64,000 bases of DNA from positions 1 through 64,000 of the forward strand of contig JAVKLU010000041.1 of the NCBI GenBank assembly GCA_031538895.1, read 5' to 3'. Shown piece after piece: positions 54,493-62,505 of this stretch. The position numbers and the translations under genes were made by a program. The notes beneath the pieces were generated by a model. That model saw only the letters and a list, made by a program, of their open reading frames with translations, searched no databases and was not told the DNA's origin. The stretch comes from JAVKLU01 sp031538895 (lineage in GTDB: Bacteria > Pseudomonadota > Gammaproteobacteria > Burkholderiales > Burkholderiaceae). How positions within the stretch are numbered: position 1 is the first letter of the stretch; every line of letters begins with the position of its first letter.

Positions 54493-54969
54493 ATGAACTC
54501 AAATCGTAAGCTTCAATATCGCGGATTGGCCGCTTTAACTATTGGCGCTGTAGCTTTTGTTTGGCTGACGCACTCTGTATTTTTTGAAACAGTCAAACCA
54601 AAGCCCTCAGCGATGACTGAAGACGAAATTTTTATGCGGATTCGTCCTGATGCACAGCAAAACGTGATGCAAGCCAGTGTCGCGCCTAAAGAGTTTGCTA
54701 ATGCTGAAGCGGTGTATCGATCAACTTGTGCAGCCTGCCATGATGCTGGCGTACTCGGCTCACCGAAATTCTCTGACCGCGCACAATGGGCGCCTCGAAT
54801 CGCGCAAGGCTATGCCACTCTGTTCAAAAATGCGACGACGGGTATTCGTCAAATGCCTGCACGTGGCGGCAACGCAAGTTTGACCGATTACGACATCGGT
54901 CGTGCAATTGTGTATATGACTAAAGCTGCAGGCGCGTCATTTCCTGAACCCCAAGCACCGAAAAAATAA
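54493..54969 (+). CDS. Membrane-anchored cytochrome c5 family protein
   Basis: 158-aa c-type cytochrome. One N-terminal hydrophobic helix (about residues 10-30) anchors or exports it. Haem attachment is C79-A-A-C82-H83 and the sixth ligand is probably M121 in RQMPARGG. Surrounding sequence (GVLGSPKFSDRAQWAPRIAQG, ALVYM-like AIVYMTKAAG) matches cytochrome c5. It would carry electrons in the periplasm. ATG 54493 is used; a TATAAT (54458-54463) upstream may be its -10. Confidence 0.9.
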   Translation: MNSNRKLQYRGLAALTIGAVAFVWLTHSVFFETVKPKPSAMTEDEIFMRIRPDAQQNVMQASVAPKEFANAEAVYRSTCAACHDAGVLGSPKFSDRAQWAPRIAQGYATLFKNATTGIRQMPARGGNASLTDYDIGRAIVYMTKAAGASFPEPQAPKK

Positions 54970-54997
54970 TCTCCGCTTGATGCGACAAACGATGTAG

Positions 54998-55028
54998 TTC
55001 TGATTTTCAATAGAAGTGAAAATCAGAA
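54998..55028 (+). repeat. 12-bp hairpin in the leuA leader
   Basis: TTCTGATTTTCA (54998-55009), 7-base loop, TGAAAATCAGAA (55017-55028): a perfect inverted repeat. No T-run follows, so termination for the cytochrome gene is unlikely by the standard mechanism. Confidence 0.7.
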
Positions 55029-55041
55029 TAAAGCATCACCA

Positions 55042-55070
55042 CAAACGCGGCAATAGTGTCGCGTTTGCCG
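55042..55070 (+). promoter_or_regulatory. Two mutually exclusive hairpins in the leuA leader
   Basis: CAAACGCG (55042-55049) pairs with CGCGTTTG (55060-55067). Alternatively CGGCAA (55048-55053) pairs with TTGCCG (55065-55070). The two cannot form together. Position 70 bases before the leuA ATG makes an attenuation-like switch conceivable; no leucine-rich leader peptide was found. Confidence 0.4.
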
Positions 55071-55139
55071 TTTCTAAACTCTGGCTAACTGCAGCCTACG
55101 TGCTTCACTTGTTTGATCATTTTCTCTGAGGAGCTTCCC

Positions 55140-56675
55140 ATGTCCGACCGTATTATTATTTTTGACACCACTTTGCGCGATGGTGAACAATCTCCTGGTG
55201 CATCAATGACGCGAGAGGAAAAATTACGCATCGCCAAAAAATTAGAACATTTGCGCGTTGATGTGATTGAAGCAGGTTTTGCGGCGGCATCACTAGCCGA
55301 TTTTGAAGCAATTAAACTAATCGCAAACACCATTGAAAATGCGTCAATCTGCTCTCTCGCGCGCGCCAACGAAAAAGACATCGAACGCGCCGCCGATGCG
55401 CTCAAAAATGCCCGTCAGCCGCGTATCCATACTTTCATCGCAACATCAGCCTTGCAGATGGAAAAAAAGTTAAAAATGACGCCCGAACAAGTACTGGAAC
55501 AAGCTCGTATGGCGGTAGGTTTCGCGCGAACTTTTACCGATAACGTTGAATTCAGTCCTGAAGACGCCACTCGTTCTGATCCTGATTTTTTGTGCCGTGT
55601 TTTAGAGGCCGCAATTAGCGAAGGCGCGGGAACCATCAACATTGCCGATACGGTCGGTTATGCAGTGCCCGAGTTATACGGCCAGTTTATTTTGGATTTG
55701 CGCACACGCATCCCCAATTCAGATCAAGCAATTTGGTCAGTGCATTGCCATAATGATTTAGGTTTGGCTGTGGCGAACTCTTTAGCAGGTGTCATGATCG
55801 GCGGTGCGCGTCAAATCGAATGCACGATCAACGGTTTGGGCGAGCGGACGGGCAATAGCGCGCTGGAAGAAATTGTGATGGCCTTGCGCACACGTAAAGA
55901 CTATTACCAACTCGATTGCAATATTGAGGCGCAACAAATCGTTCCCACCTCAAAACTGGTATCGCAAATTACCGGTTTTTTCGCGCAACCCAACAAAGCG
56001 ATTGTCGGCGTCAATGCGTTTGCACACGCATCAGGAATTCAGCACGACGGTGCATTAAAAATGCGTAACACCTACGAAATCGTACGTGCCGAGGATGTGG
56101 GTTGGAATAGCAACAAAATTGTTTTAGGCAAGCTCTCGGGACGCAACGCCTTCAAACAACGCTTAAACGAATTGGGCGTGAATCTAGAATCAGAATCAGA
56201 ACTCAATACCGCGTTTGCGCGCTTTAAAGAATTAGCCGATCGAAAAAATGAAATTTTTGATGAGGACCTGGTCGCTTTATTAGATGAAGACATCACCGAT
56301 ATGAATCGTTATCAGTTTGTTGCGTTGCATCAACAATCTGAAACGGGTGAACAACCCAAAGCGCGCGTCACCTTTACCGAAGCCAATAAAGAAATTTCAA
56401 CTGAATCTTTGGGTAATGGTCCGGTTGATGCCTCGTTCAACGCGATTGAGTTACAGGTCAAAAGCGGCTCTACATTAGTCTTGTATTCAGTCAACGCCAT
56501 TACCAGTGGCACTCAATCACAAGGTGAAGTGACGGTACGTTTGGCTAAAGCTGGCAAAATTGTCAACGGCGTAGGCTCTGATCCCGACATTGTTGTCGCC
56601 AGCGTTAAAGCCTATCTTGCAGCCTTAAATCGTTTGCATTCGAAAAATAAAAAAATTCATCCTCACGATGCTTAA
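55140..56675 (+). CDS. leuA: 2-isopropylmalate synthase
   Basis: First committed enzyme of leucine synthesis (511 aa). The TIM barrel starts IIIFDTTLRDGEQSPGASM and includes HCHNDLGLAVANSLAG with the metal-binding histidines and GLGERTGNSALEEI. A C-terminal regulatory domain, the site of leucine feedback in homologues, follows from about residue 390. ATG 55140 is favoured by GAGGAG seven bases upstream, one of the best ribosome binding sites here. Confidence 0.96.
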   Translation: MSDRIIIFDTTLRDGEQSPGASMTREEKLRIAKKLEHLRVDVIEAGFAAASLADFEAIKLIANTIENASICSLARANEKDIERAADALKNARQPRIHTFIATSALQMEKKLKMTPEQVLEQARMAVGFARTFTDNVEFSPEDATRSDPDFLCRVLEAAISEGAGTINIADTVGYAVPELYGQFILDLRTRIPNSDQAIWSVHCHNDLGLAVANSLAGVMIGGARQIECTINGLGERTGNSALEEIVMALRTRKDYYQLDCNIEAQQIVPTSKLVSQITGFFAQPNKAIVGVNAFAHASGIQHDGALKMRNTYEIVRAEDVGWNSNKIVLGKLSGRNAFKQRLNELGVNLESESELNTAFARFKELADRKNEIFDEDLVALLDEDITDMNRYQFVALHQQSETGEQPKARVTFTEANKEISTESLGNGPVDASFNAIELQVKSGSTLVLYSVNAITSGTQSQGEVTVRLAKAGKIVNGVGSDPDIVVASVKAYLAALNRLHSKNKKIHPHDA

Positions 56676-56746
56676 CTCACGATGTTTAACTAACGATGTG
56701 TCACCCCCGATATTTAATCCACGGCATTTAACCCACGCATAATCAA
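56663..56746. repeat. Degenerate 14-bp tandem repeat array (6 units) at the leuA 3' end
   Basis: Six consecutive 14-base units: TCACGATGCTTAAC, TCACGATGTTTAAC, TAACGATGTGTCAC, CCCCGATATTTAAT, CCACGGCATTTAAC, CCACGCATAATCAA. The first covers the leuA stop codon and the rest fill the gap before the Dabb gene. Similarity decays from left to right. No arm symmetry suggests CRISPR or terminators. Confidence 0.85.
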
Positions 56747-56766
56747 CTTTACCCACTCATTTCAAT

Positions 56767-57069
56767 ATGATTAAACATCTGGTCATCTGGCAGTTAAAAG
56801 AGCACGCGCATGGACAAAGCGCACAACAAAACGCCATACAAATTAAAAATATGCTGGAATCTTTGCGTGGAAAATGCACCGGTTTGTTAAAAATTGAAGT
56901 CGGAATTAACTGCATTGAAGGCCTTAATAATGCCGACCTCGCTCTATATTGTGAATTTGAAGATCAAGCCGCACTCGATTTTTATCAACACTATCCTGAA
57001 CATGTCGCGATGAAAGCCTTTATCGGTGCGGCACGCCAACAGCGCATGGCAGTTGATTACAAAATTTAG
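56767..57069 (+). CDS. Dabb (stress-responsive alpha/beta-barrel) domain protein
   Basis: 100-aa dimeric ferredoxin-like fold protein, recognised by MIKHLVIWQLKEHA at the start, ADLALYCEFEDQAALDFYQHYPEH in the middle and a C-terminal strand ending AVDYKI. Biochemical role unknown. It lies 31 bases before the decarboxylase gene. Confidence 0.85.
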   Translation: MIKHLVIWQLKEHAHGQSAQQNAIQIKNMLESLRGKCTGLLKIEVGINCIEGLNNADLALYCEFEDQAALDFYQHYPEHVAMKAFIGAARQQRMAVDYKI

Positions 57070-57100
57070 TTCAAATACACTTTTAACGCACAGCAATCCT

Positions 57101-59338
57101 ATGAAATTCCGCTTTCCTATTGTCATCATTGACGAAGATTTTCGTTCAGAAAATACCTCTGGATTAGGCGTTAGAGCCCTGGCTAAAGCCATTGAAGACG
57201 AAGGAGTCGAAGTCTTAGGCGCGACCAGTTATGGCGATCTGGCGCAGTTTGCACAACAACAAAGTCGAGCCTCTGCATTTATTTTGTCGATTGACGACGA
57301 AGAATTCGGTGATGGCAGCGAAATGGCGACTGAACTGGCGCTTCGTCCTTTGCGTGAATTTGTTAAAGAAATTCGCGCTCGTAACGCCGACATCCCAATT
57401 TATCTGTATGGCGAAACCCGTACTGCCAGCAACATTCCCAACGATTTATTGCGCGCACTACACGGCTTTATTCATATGTTTGAAGACACGCCAGAATTTG
57501 TAGCACGTCATATCATCCGCGAAGCGCAGCGTTATTTAGACTCACTGGCGCCACCCTTTTTTCGCGCACTGATTAATTATGCGCAACATGGTTCATATTC
57601 ATGGCATTGCCCTGGGCACTCGGGCGGTGTGGCGTTTTTAAAATCTCCAGCCGGTCAAATGTTTCATCAATTTTTTGGTGAAAATATGTTACGCGCCGAT
57701 GTGTCAAATTCAGTTGTCGAATTAGGACAATTGTTGGATCACACAGGCCCGATCGCCCAATCAGAACGCAATGCCGCACGAATTTTTGGTGCTGATCATT
57801 GTTTTTTTGTCACCAATGGCACTTCGACTTCGAACAAAATTGTGTGGCATTCCACGATTGCGCAGGATGATATTGTGCTGGTGGATCGCAACTGTCACAA
57901 ATCAATTTTGCACGCGATTGTCATGACAGGCGCGATTCCGGTTTTTTTACCGCCATCGCGCAATCATTTGGGAATCATTGGCCCCATCGCTCAGGAAGAA
58001 TTTACGCCCGAAAAAATTGCCCAACGAATTGCTAACAATCCCTTGATACAAGCCCGAGGTTTAGTCGGTAAACGCCCTCGCATCATGACGCTAACGCAAT
58101 CGACTTACGATGGAATTGTGTACAACGTCGAGGTGATCAAAAAATTATTAGACGGTCATATCGACACTTTGCACTTTGATGAAGCCTGGTTACCACATGC
58201 GTCTTTTCATCCGTTTTATCACGAGATGCACGCTATCAGTAAAAGCCGTCAACCCGCACAAAAATCAATGATTTTTGCGACGCAATCCACACATAAATTA
58301 TTGGCGGGGATTAGCCAAGCTTCGCAAATTTTGGTGCAAGATGCCAGCGATAAAAAGCTCAATGTTCACAATTTTAATGAGGCCTTTCTGATGCACACCT
58401 CGACCTCGCCGCAATATGCGATCATCGCCTCTTGCGACATCGCGGCGGCAATGATGGAGCCGCCCGGGGGGCTTTCATTGGTTGAAGAATCGCTCACCGA
58501 AGCGATGCAGTTCCGTTACACCATGAAAAAAATTGATGCCGAATTTGCCGAAGATTGGTGGTTTTCGGTGTGGGGACCAGAACATGACGCCACACTTGAA
58601 CGTTCACAATGGGAATTAAAAAGCCAAGATAACTGGCACGGTTTTGGTGACATCAGTAGCGGGTTTAATGTGTTAGACCCGATTAAAGTCACTTTGCTCA
58701 CACCTGGTTTACAACTTGACGGCAGTTTTAGTGAACCTGGAATTCCTGCTGCAATGGTCAGCAAATATTTATCTGCGCGCGGGGTGATTGTTGAAAAGAC
58801 GGGGTTGTATTCTTTTTTTATCATGTTCACCATCGGTATTACCAAAGGCCGCTGGAATACCTTGGTAGCGACGCTGCAACAATTCAAACAAGACTTTGAT
58901 GAGAACCAACCGATCTGGCGCGTCATGCCAGATTTTGCAGCGCAATATCCGCAATACGAATTAAAAGGTTTGGCAGATGTGTGTGCCGCGATTCATCAAA
59001 GCTATCAAGAACACGATATCGCACATTTGACCAATGATATTTATTTGGCGACGCCAATTGCCGCGATGACACCGGCTCAGGCTTATCGCCACACCGCACA
59101 CGACACCATTGAACGAGTTGCCCTCGCCGATCTCGATCAACGTATTACGGCCAGCTTAATCACGCCTTACCCACCGGGGATTCCCTTGCTGGTTCCAGGT
59201 GAACGGTTCCACAAAAAAATTCTGTCCTATTTGTATTTTGCCTATCAATTTAACCGCGCATTTCCAGGGTTTGAAACAGATATTCACGGCTTGGTTGTCA
59301 AAGACGGTGAATTTTTTGTTGACTGCGTCGTAGAGTAA
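57101..59338 (+). CDS. Orn/Lys/Arg decarboxylase, PLP-dependent
   Basis: 745-aa fold-III-like basic amino-acid decarboxylase of the CadA/AdiA/SpeF family. An N-terminal receiver-like wing domain (about residues 1-130) is followed by the PLP domain: HCPGHSGGVAFLKSP, TNGTSTSNKIV, LHFDEAWLPHA and the PLP lysine in STHKLLAGISQAS. The C-terminal domain ends DIHGLVVKDGEFFV. Substrate (Arg, Lys or Orn) cannot be read with certainty. ATG 57101 chosen because the wing domain starts there. Confidence 0.92.
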   Translation: MKFRFPIVIIDEDFRSENTSGLGVRALAKAIEDEGVEVLGATSYGDLAQFAQQQSRASAFILSIDDEEFGDGSEMATELALRPLREFVKEIRARNADIPIYLYGETRTASNIPNDLLRALHGFIHMFEDTPEFVARHIIREAQRYLDSLAPPFFRALINYAQHGSYSWHCPGHSGGVAFLKSPAGQMFHQFFGENMLRADVSNSVVELGQLLDHTGPIAQSERNAARIFGADHCFFVTNGTSTSNKIVWHSTIAQDDIVLVDRNCHKSILHAIVMTGAIPVFLPPSRNHLGIIGPIAQEEFTPEKIAQRIANNPLIQARGLVGKRPRIMTLTQSTYDGIVYNVEVIKKLLDGHIDTLHFDEAWLPHASFHPFYHEMHAISKSRQPAQKSMIFATQSTHKLLAGISQASQILVQDASDKKLNVHNFNEAFLMHTSTSPQYAIIASCDIAAAMMEPPGGLSLVEESLTEAMQFRYTMKKIDAEFAEDWWFSVWGPEHDATLERSQWELKSQDNWHGFGDISSGFNVLDPIKVTLLTPGLQLDGSFSEPGIPAAMVSKYLSARGVIVEKTGLYSFFIMFTIGITKGRWNTLVATLQQFKQDFDENQPIWRVMPDFAAQYPQYELKGLADVCAAIHQSYQEHDIAHLTNDIYLATPIAAMTPAQAYRHTAHDTIERVALADLDQRITASLITPYPPGIPLLVPGERFHKKILSYLYFAYQFNRAFPGFETDIHGLVVKDGEFFVDCVVE

Positions 59339-59387
59339 AAAATTCTCATCCACCGTAAATTCCACGATTTTGCACAGGGAATGGCAA

Positions 59388-59423
59388 TGTCACGCATGAT
59401 GTCAATCACGGTGTCACGCATGA
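59388..59423. repeat. 12-bp tandem repeat (3 units) after the decarboxylase gene
   Basis: TGTCACGCATGA (59388-59399), TGTCAATCACGG (59400-59411), TGTCACGCATGA (59412-59423): outer units identical, middle one diverged. Non-coding convergent gap of 177 bases; no terminator recognised. Confidence 0.75.
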
Positions 59424-59515
59424 CTTGTTCACGCCAGCTTTGTGGATAAGGTTTTGGGGCGGGATCGTGTGAACACACGCATCGCTACCTTGATAGCTCT
59501 TGTCGTATTGTGCTC

Positions 59516-59855
59516 TTACAAAACCGCAGGTTCAAACATCTCTTGAAGAATTTTAAGCGTGCGCGTCAAGGTGTTCGGATGCACAGCCCCCACCCGCTGC
59601 ACCAGGCGCTGTTTGTCCAAGGTTCGAATTTGATCGAGCAAAATCAGACCTTGCTTACCTTGAAAAGTAAGCGGGATTCTGAACGCCGCTGGGTGCGAAC
59701 CCGTGGTCATGGGGGCCACGATCACAGTGCGCAGGTGTTGGTGCATCTCGTTGGGTGAAATCACTACACAGGGCCGCGTTTTGTGGATTTCGCTACCCAT
59801 CAGTGGAGTCCAGCGCAGCTAGACAAATATCGCCAGTTTGCAACAAGGCGTTCAC
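59516..59855 (-). pseudogene. mazF: MazF/PemK-type toxin disrupted by a one-base frameshift
   Basis: From 59800 down, the frame reads MGSEIHKTRPCVVISP... LDQIRTLDKQRL, the body of a MazF/PemK endoribonuclease. The missing N-terminus is found in another frame just upstream: from GTG 59855, 18 codons read VNALLQTGDICLAALDST, the typical 'GDIWLAALDPT' start. Removing one base near 59800 (ACTGATG to ACTGTG) restores '...DSTVGSEIHKTRP'. The toxin is thus probably inactive, though an ATG created at the lesion allows a 94-aa truncated product. Confidence 0.8.
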
Positions 59856-59868
59856 CAGTGTAAGACGC

Positions 59869-60117
59869 TCACCATTGCAAGACCTCATCGCCCTCGTTGG
59901 CCAGAGCTGGCCAAATCAAGGCATCGTCCGCTTGCGCGGCAATACGCTGCGCATCTTGGGCCCAGCCGATGCGTGGCTGGTTTTTGATGGGCCGAATTTC
60001 AATCACGCCTTTGTTCAAAACCAGTTCGGCCAGATCTGTCAAACCAGTTTCAACAAGAATCGGTTTTGGAATCAAAACGCCGTGCGAATTGCCCATTTTG
60101 CGAATAGAAACTTGCAT
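59869..60117 (-). CDS. mazE: MazE/AbrB-type antitoxin
   Basis: 82-aa antitoxin with an N-terminal swapped-hairpin DNA-binding domain (MQVSIRKMGNSHGVLIPKPIL) and an acidic C-terminal tail that would wrap the toxin (DDALIWPALANEGDEVLQW). It appears intact. AAGGAG precedes the ATG at good distance. It is upstream of and co-oriented with the broken toxin gene. Confidence 0.88.
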   Translation of the reverse strand: MQVSIRKMGNSHGVLIPKPILVETGLTDLAELVLNKGVIEIRPIKNQPRIGWAQDAQRIAAQADDALIWPALANEGDEVLQW

Positions 60118-60134
60118 GTTGATCTCCTTAAAAA

Positions 60135-60151
60135 GTTAGCACAATGTTAGC
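60135..60151. promoter_or_regulatory. Direct repeat GTTAGC-N5-GTTAGC upstream of mazE
   Basis: GTTAGC at 60135-60140 and 60146-60151 (period 11, about one helical turn), immediately upstream of the mazE ribosome binding site. Position fits an operator for autoregulation by the antitoxin, as is usual in this family; inferred. Confidence 0.4.
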
Positions 60152-60440
60152 TCGGCTTGAGATCCTTTCTTCAGCCAAACCGTTTCATAGATTTTGTCCA
60201 GCCGCGCCTTTACAGTAAAGCTGTCGAATGGGTAGATGGTGATGAAGGACAGTAGGAATCACACCAGTAACAAGACTCCACATTGCAACTATTTTGACAT
60301 TTAACTATGTAGAAATATCAATCACCAGAGCGTCCAAAAGCACTGAAACGATCACCACAGCTTGCTATGTATGCGCTTTCTGCGCCTCACACGACGGAGG
60401 GGCTTGTGGTGCCTTGGGATATTTGTTCAGCCTTCAGCAA
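60152..60440. other. Intergenic stretch in the second accessory patch
   Basis: About 290 bases without a confident gene. On the minus strand an open stretch of roughly 40 codons without an ATG (ending at 60136; includes YPFDSFTVKARLDKIYETVW) could be a gene remnant, but nothing was recognised. The mazE promoter should lie here; none stands out. Confidence 0.4.
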
Positions 60441-60944
60441 TCAACGCCTCCATTCCGATCGCATACTTGGGTAGGAAAATGTGACCTTGGGGATTATTTT
60501 TCCCGACAGCAAATCAGCCTTAAAACGGGGGGCTTGCGCCAGTGGAACGGATGTAGTGACATCGCCCAGCAAAACACCTGCGCTACCCAGCAACTTGGCG
60601 GTGAACACTTGCTTGTCGGCATCGTAGACAATGTTTTGCAACACAGGATCGCCCAATTGAACCCTTGCTACCAATTCCCAAGCTTTTAACAAAGCGCTGC
60701 GGTAGGCTTGGGGGTCGGTTTTGCGAACTTCGGCCTGTGCGCGTGCGGCTGCATTGTCGGCTTCTTTTTTGGCTTGTTGCTGCGACGCGGCGTTGTAGTC
60801 GCGCAAAGCGGATTGGTAAGCATACTCGGCGTTTTCCTTGGAACTTTTTTCTGCCTGTTGTTTACGGGCCTCAAAAGCGGAGGTCGTTTCAAATTCACCC
60901 TTGACTGATATGGATATTGGCTTGGCTTGAAACGCTTCGCGCAA
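60441..60944 (-). CDS. Hypothetical coiled-coil protein, possibly the remnant or second half of a larger protein
   Basis: 167 aa from a TTG at 60944; no ATG is available. A beta-rich start (KPISISVKGEFETTSAFEAR) precedes a Lys/Glu/Ala helical stretch (about residues 30-70) and a soluble C-terminal half. Not recognised. It is in the same frame as the DUF1566-like gene upstream, separated by one TAA and 13 codons. A different frame across the junction reads LLSACAGNS, a lipobox-like sequence, so the true N-terminus may have been lost by frameshift. Confidence 0.55.
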   Translation of the reverse strand: MREAFQAKPISISVKGEFETTSAFEARKQQAEKSSKENAEYAYQSALRDYNAASQQQAKKEADNAAARAQAEVRKTDPQAYRSALLKAWELVARVQLGDPVLQNIVYDADKQVFTAKLLGSAGVLLGDVTTSVPLAQAPRFKADLLSGKIIPKVTFSYPSMRSEWRR

Positions 60945-60983
60945 CGGTAGCTTTGGCCGGCTTACTATTACCAGCGCAGGCGC

Positions 60984-61799
60984 TTAGTAGGTATCTTCAA
61001 GAGCAAACGCTTTCAAACGGGTGGCCAATTGCTGCACATCCACAGTCGGCACACTAGACGGCACATTGAACGGCAGAGCCGGTTGATTACCTGCCATTTT
61101 GGACTCCCAAGGCAGGGACACAGTACCCAAGTTTTGCTCCAGCATGCCGCCTTGCGCCCAAACCTTCTGGGCAAAGTCGGCTTGCTGGGGCAGCTTGCGA
61201 TCCAACACAAAAGTCAAAGCGGGTTCGCCACCCAAGAACTGACTTTCACGCACCAACCGAACTTGAAGGTCGTAGCTGCGGTAGTAACCGCCGACGCTGC
61301 CGTTGAGAAAATTGACCACCCAAGCGTTGAAGCTATAGCCCACATACGGCGAAGATGTCCAAAACCATTTGTTTGGGGTTTCTGGAAACACCGATCTGTT
61401 GATGGTAGGCTTGTGGCTGCCATCAGCACAAGTCTCTTTAAAAGTACCGCCACCTTGACCTTGCACGGTGACAAATTCATTCTTCTCCCCTGCACTGCAA
61501 ATCCTCAGCGACACCAACTGTGCCACGCTGGGCACCACCCAGCCTGTGCGTGACCGCGCTGCCGCTGCAGCGTCGTCAAAAGTAAATTCCTGCCCCGTAC
61601 CCACACAAGTTTGCCCATTCCAGCTTTGTCCCAAGCTACAACGCATCCACACCCAGCCGGTAGTACGGTCCCAAACTTCATCCCCTGCTTTGTTGACGAC
61701 AAAGTTGTTTGCCTGTACTGTGTAAGCCAGCGCACTCAGGCAAACGGCCAGCAATAAGCTGACAATCGAAAAATTGAATCGAAAAGTTTGAATAGACAT
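60984..61799 (-). CDS. Secreted DUF1566/Lcl-like domain protein
   Basis: 271-aa exported protein. Signal peptide of about 30 residues (hydrophobic core VSLLLAVCLSALAYTVQA). The mature part has the Trp-rich pattern of DUF1566 (Legionella Lcl C-terminal-like) domains: TGWVWMRCSLGQSWNGQTC, GWVVPSVAQLVSL, NKWFWTSSPYVG and YDLQVRLVRE. A non-domain tail follows. Extracellular or envelope role likely; function unknown. GC content and codon use appear higher than in neighbours. Confidence 0.78.
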   Translation of the reverse strand: MSIQTFRFNFSIVSLLLAVCLSALAYTVQANNFVVNKAGDEVWDRTTGWVWMRCSLGQSWNGQTCVGTGQEFTFDDAAAAARSRTGWVVPSVAQLVSLRICSAGEKNEFVTVQGQGGGTFKETCADGSHKPTINRSVFPETPNKWFWTSSPYVGYSFNAWVVNFLNGSVGGYYRSYDLQVRLVRESQFLGGEPALTFVLDRKLPQQADFAQKVWAQGGMLEQNLGTVSLPWESKMAGNQPALPFNVPSSVPTVDVQQLATRLKAFALEDTY

Positions 61800-61828
61800 G
61801 TGGGGTGTTCTTTAATAAAAAAACTTTC

Positions 61829-62488
61829 TTAATTGGACGTGATTGCCGAACGAATAATGCGCCACAAAACACTCAACACAACCGGTACCAGCGCCGACAA
61901 TAAACCGATCAAAACAATTGTGTGCAAGTGATCGCGAACTAGCGGTAAATTACCAAAGAAATATCCGCCGGTGATCAAACTGATAATCCACAAAAGCGCA
62001 CCGGCCACATTAAACATCTGAAACGTTTTTTGCGGCATCTGGGCGATCCCCGCAACAAAGGGCGCGAAAGTTCGCACTACAGGGATAAAACGCGCGGCAA
62101 TAATGGTTTTGCCACCATGTTTTTGATAAAAAATTTGAGTTTTCTGCAAAGCCCGCTGATCAATCAAACCAATCAAACGTGCAAAACCTTTACTTTGATC
62201 GCTCAAACATTGCTTGCCAAACCAACGGCCACATAAAAAATTTACGGTATTACCTAGAATTGCCGCACTGATCAAAATCACACTCAAAAAAATCGGATCG
62301 ATCGAACCGTTTGCCGCTAGAGCGCCGGCAACAAACAACAAAGAATCGCCGGGCAAAAATGGAACCAGCACTAATCCTGTTTCAAGAAAAATAATTAGGA
62401 ATAAAAAAACATAAAGCCAATAGCCGTAATTTTCGGCCAGAAAGGCTAAATGTTTATCGAGATGTAGGACCAGATCAAAAAAACTCAT
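61829..62488 (-). CDS. DedA family membrane protein
   Basis: 219-aa SNARE-associated/DedA protein with about five hydrophobic segments. Signatures: FLETGLVLVPFLPGDSLLF and the arginine-containing AARFIPVVRTFAPFVAG. Relatives act in lipid (undecaprenyl phosphate or phospholipid) translocation. ATG 62488 is favoured because AAGG sits eight bases upstream; ATG 62494 would overlap that site. Confidence 0.92.
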   Translation of the reverse strand: MSFFDLVLHLDKHLAFLAENYGYWLYVFLFLIIFLETGLVLVPFLPGDSLLFVAGALAANGSIDPIFLSVILISAAILGNTVNFLCGRWFGKQCLSDQSKGFARLIGLIDQRALQKTQIFYQKHGGKTIIAARFIPVVRTFAPFVAGIAQMPQKTFQMFNVAGALLWIISLITGGYFFGNLPLVRDHLHTIVLIGLLSALVPVVLSVLWRIIRSAITSN

Positions 62489-62505
62489 CAACATCGCCTT
62501 CGTTT

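Noticed and set aside
54980..54997. Tiny ORF (MRQTM) ahead of leuA as a leader peptide
   Set aside because: It has no leucine codons and no ribosome binding site, so it does not fit classical leucine attenuation.
56663..56746. Repeat array considered as a CRISPR
   Set aside because: Units are directly contiguous with no spacers, and no cas genes are present.
59284..59478. 64-codon minus-strand frame overlapping the decarboxylase 3' end
   Set aside because: It crosses a tandem repeat and the conserved C-terminus of the decarboxylase on the other strand; no Shine-Dalgarno sequence or recognisable family.
60136..60257. About 40 open codons on the minus strand upstream of mazE
   Set aside because: No start codon or recognised family; kept only as a possible gene remnant.
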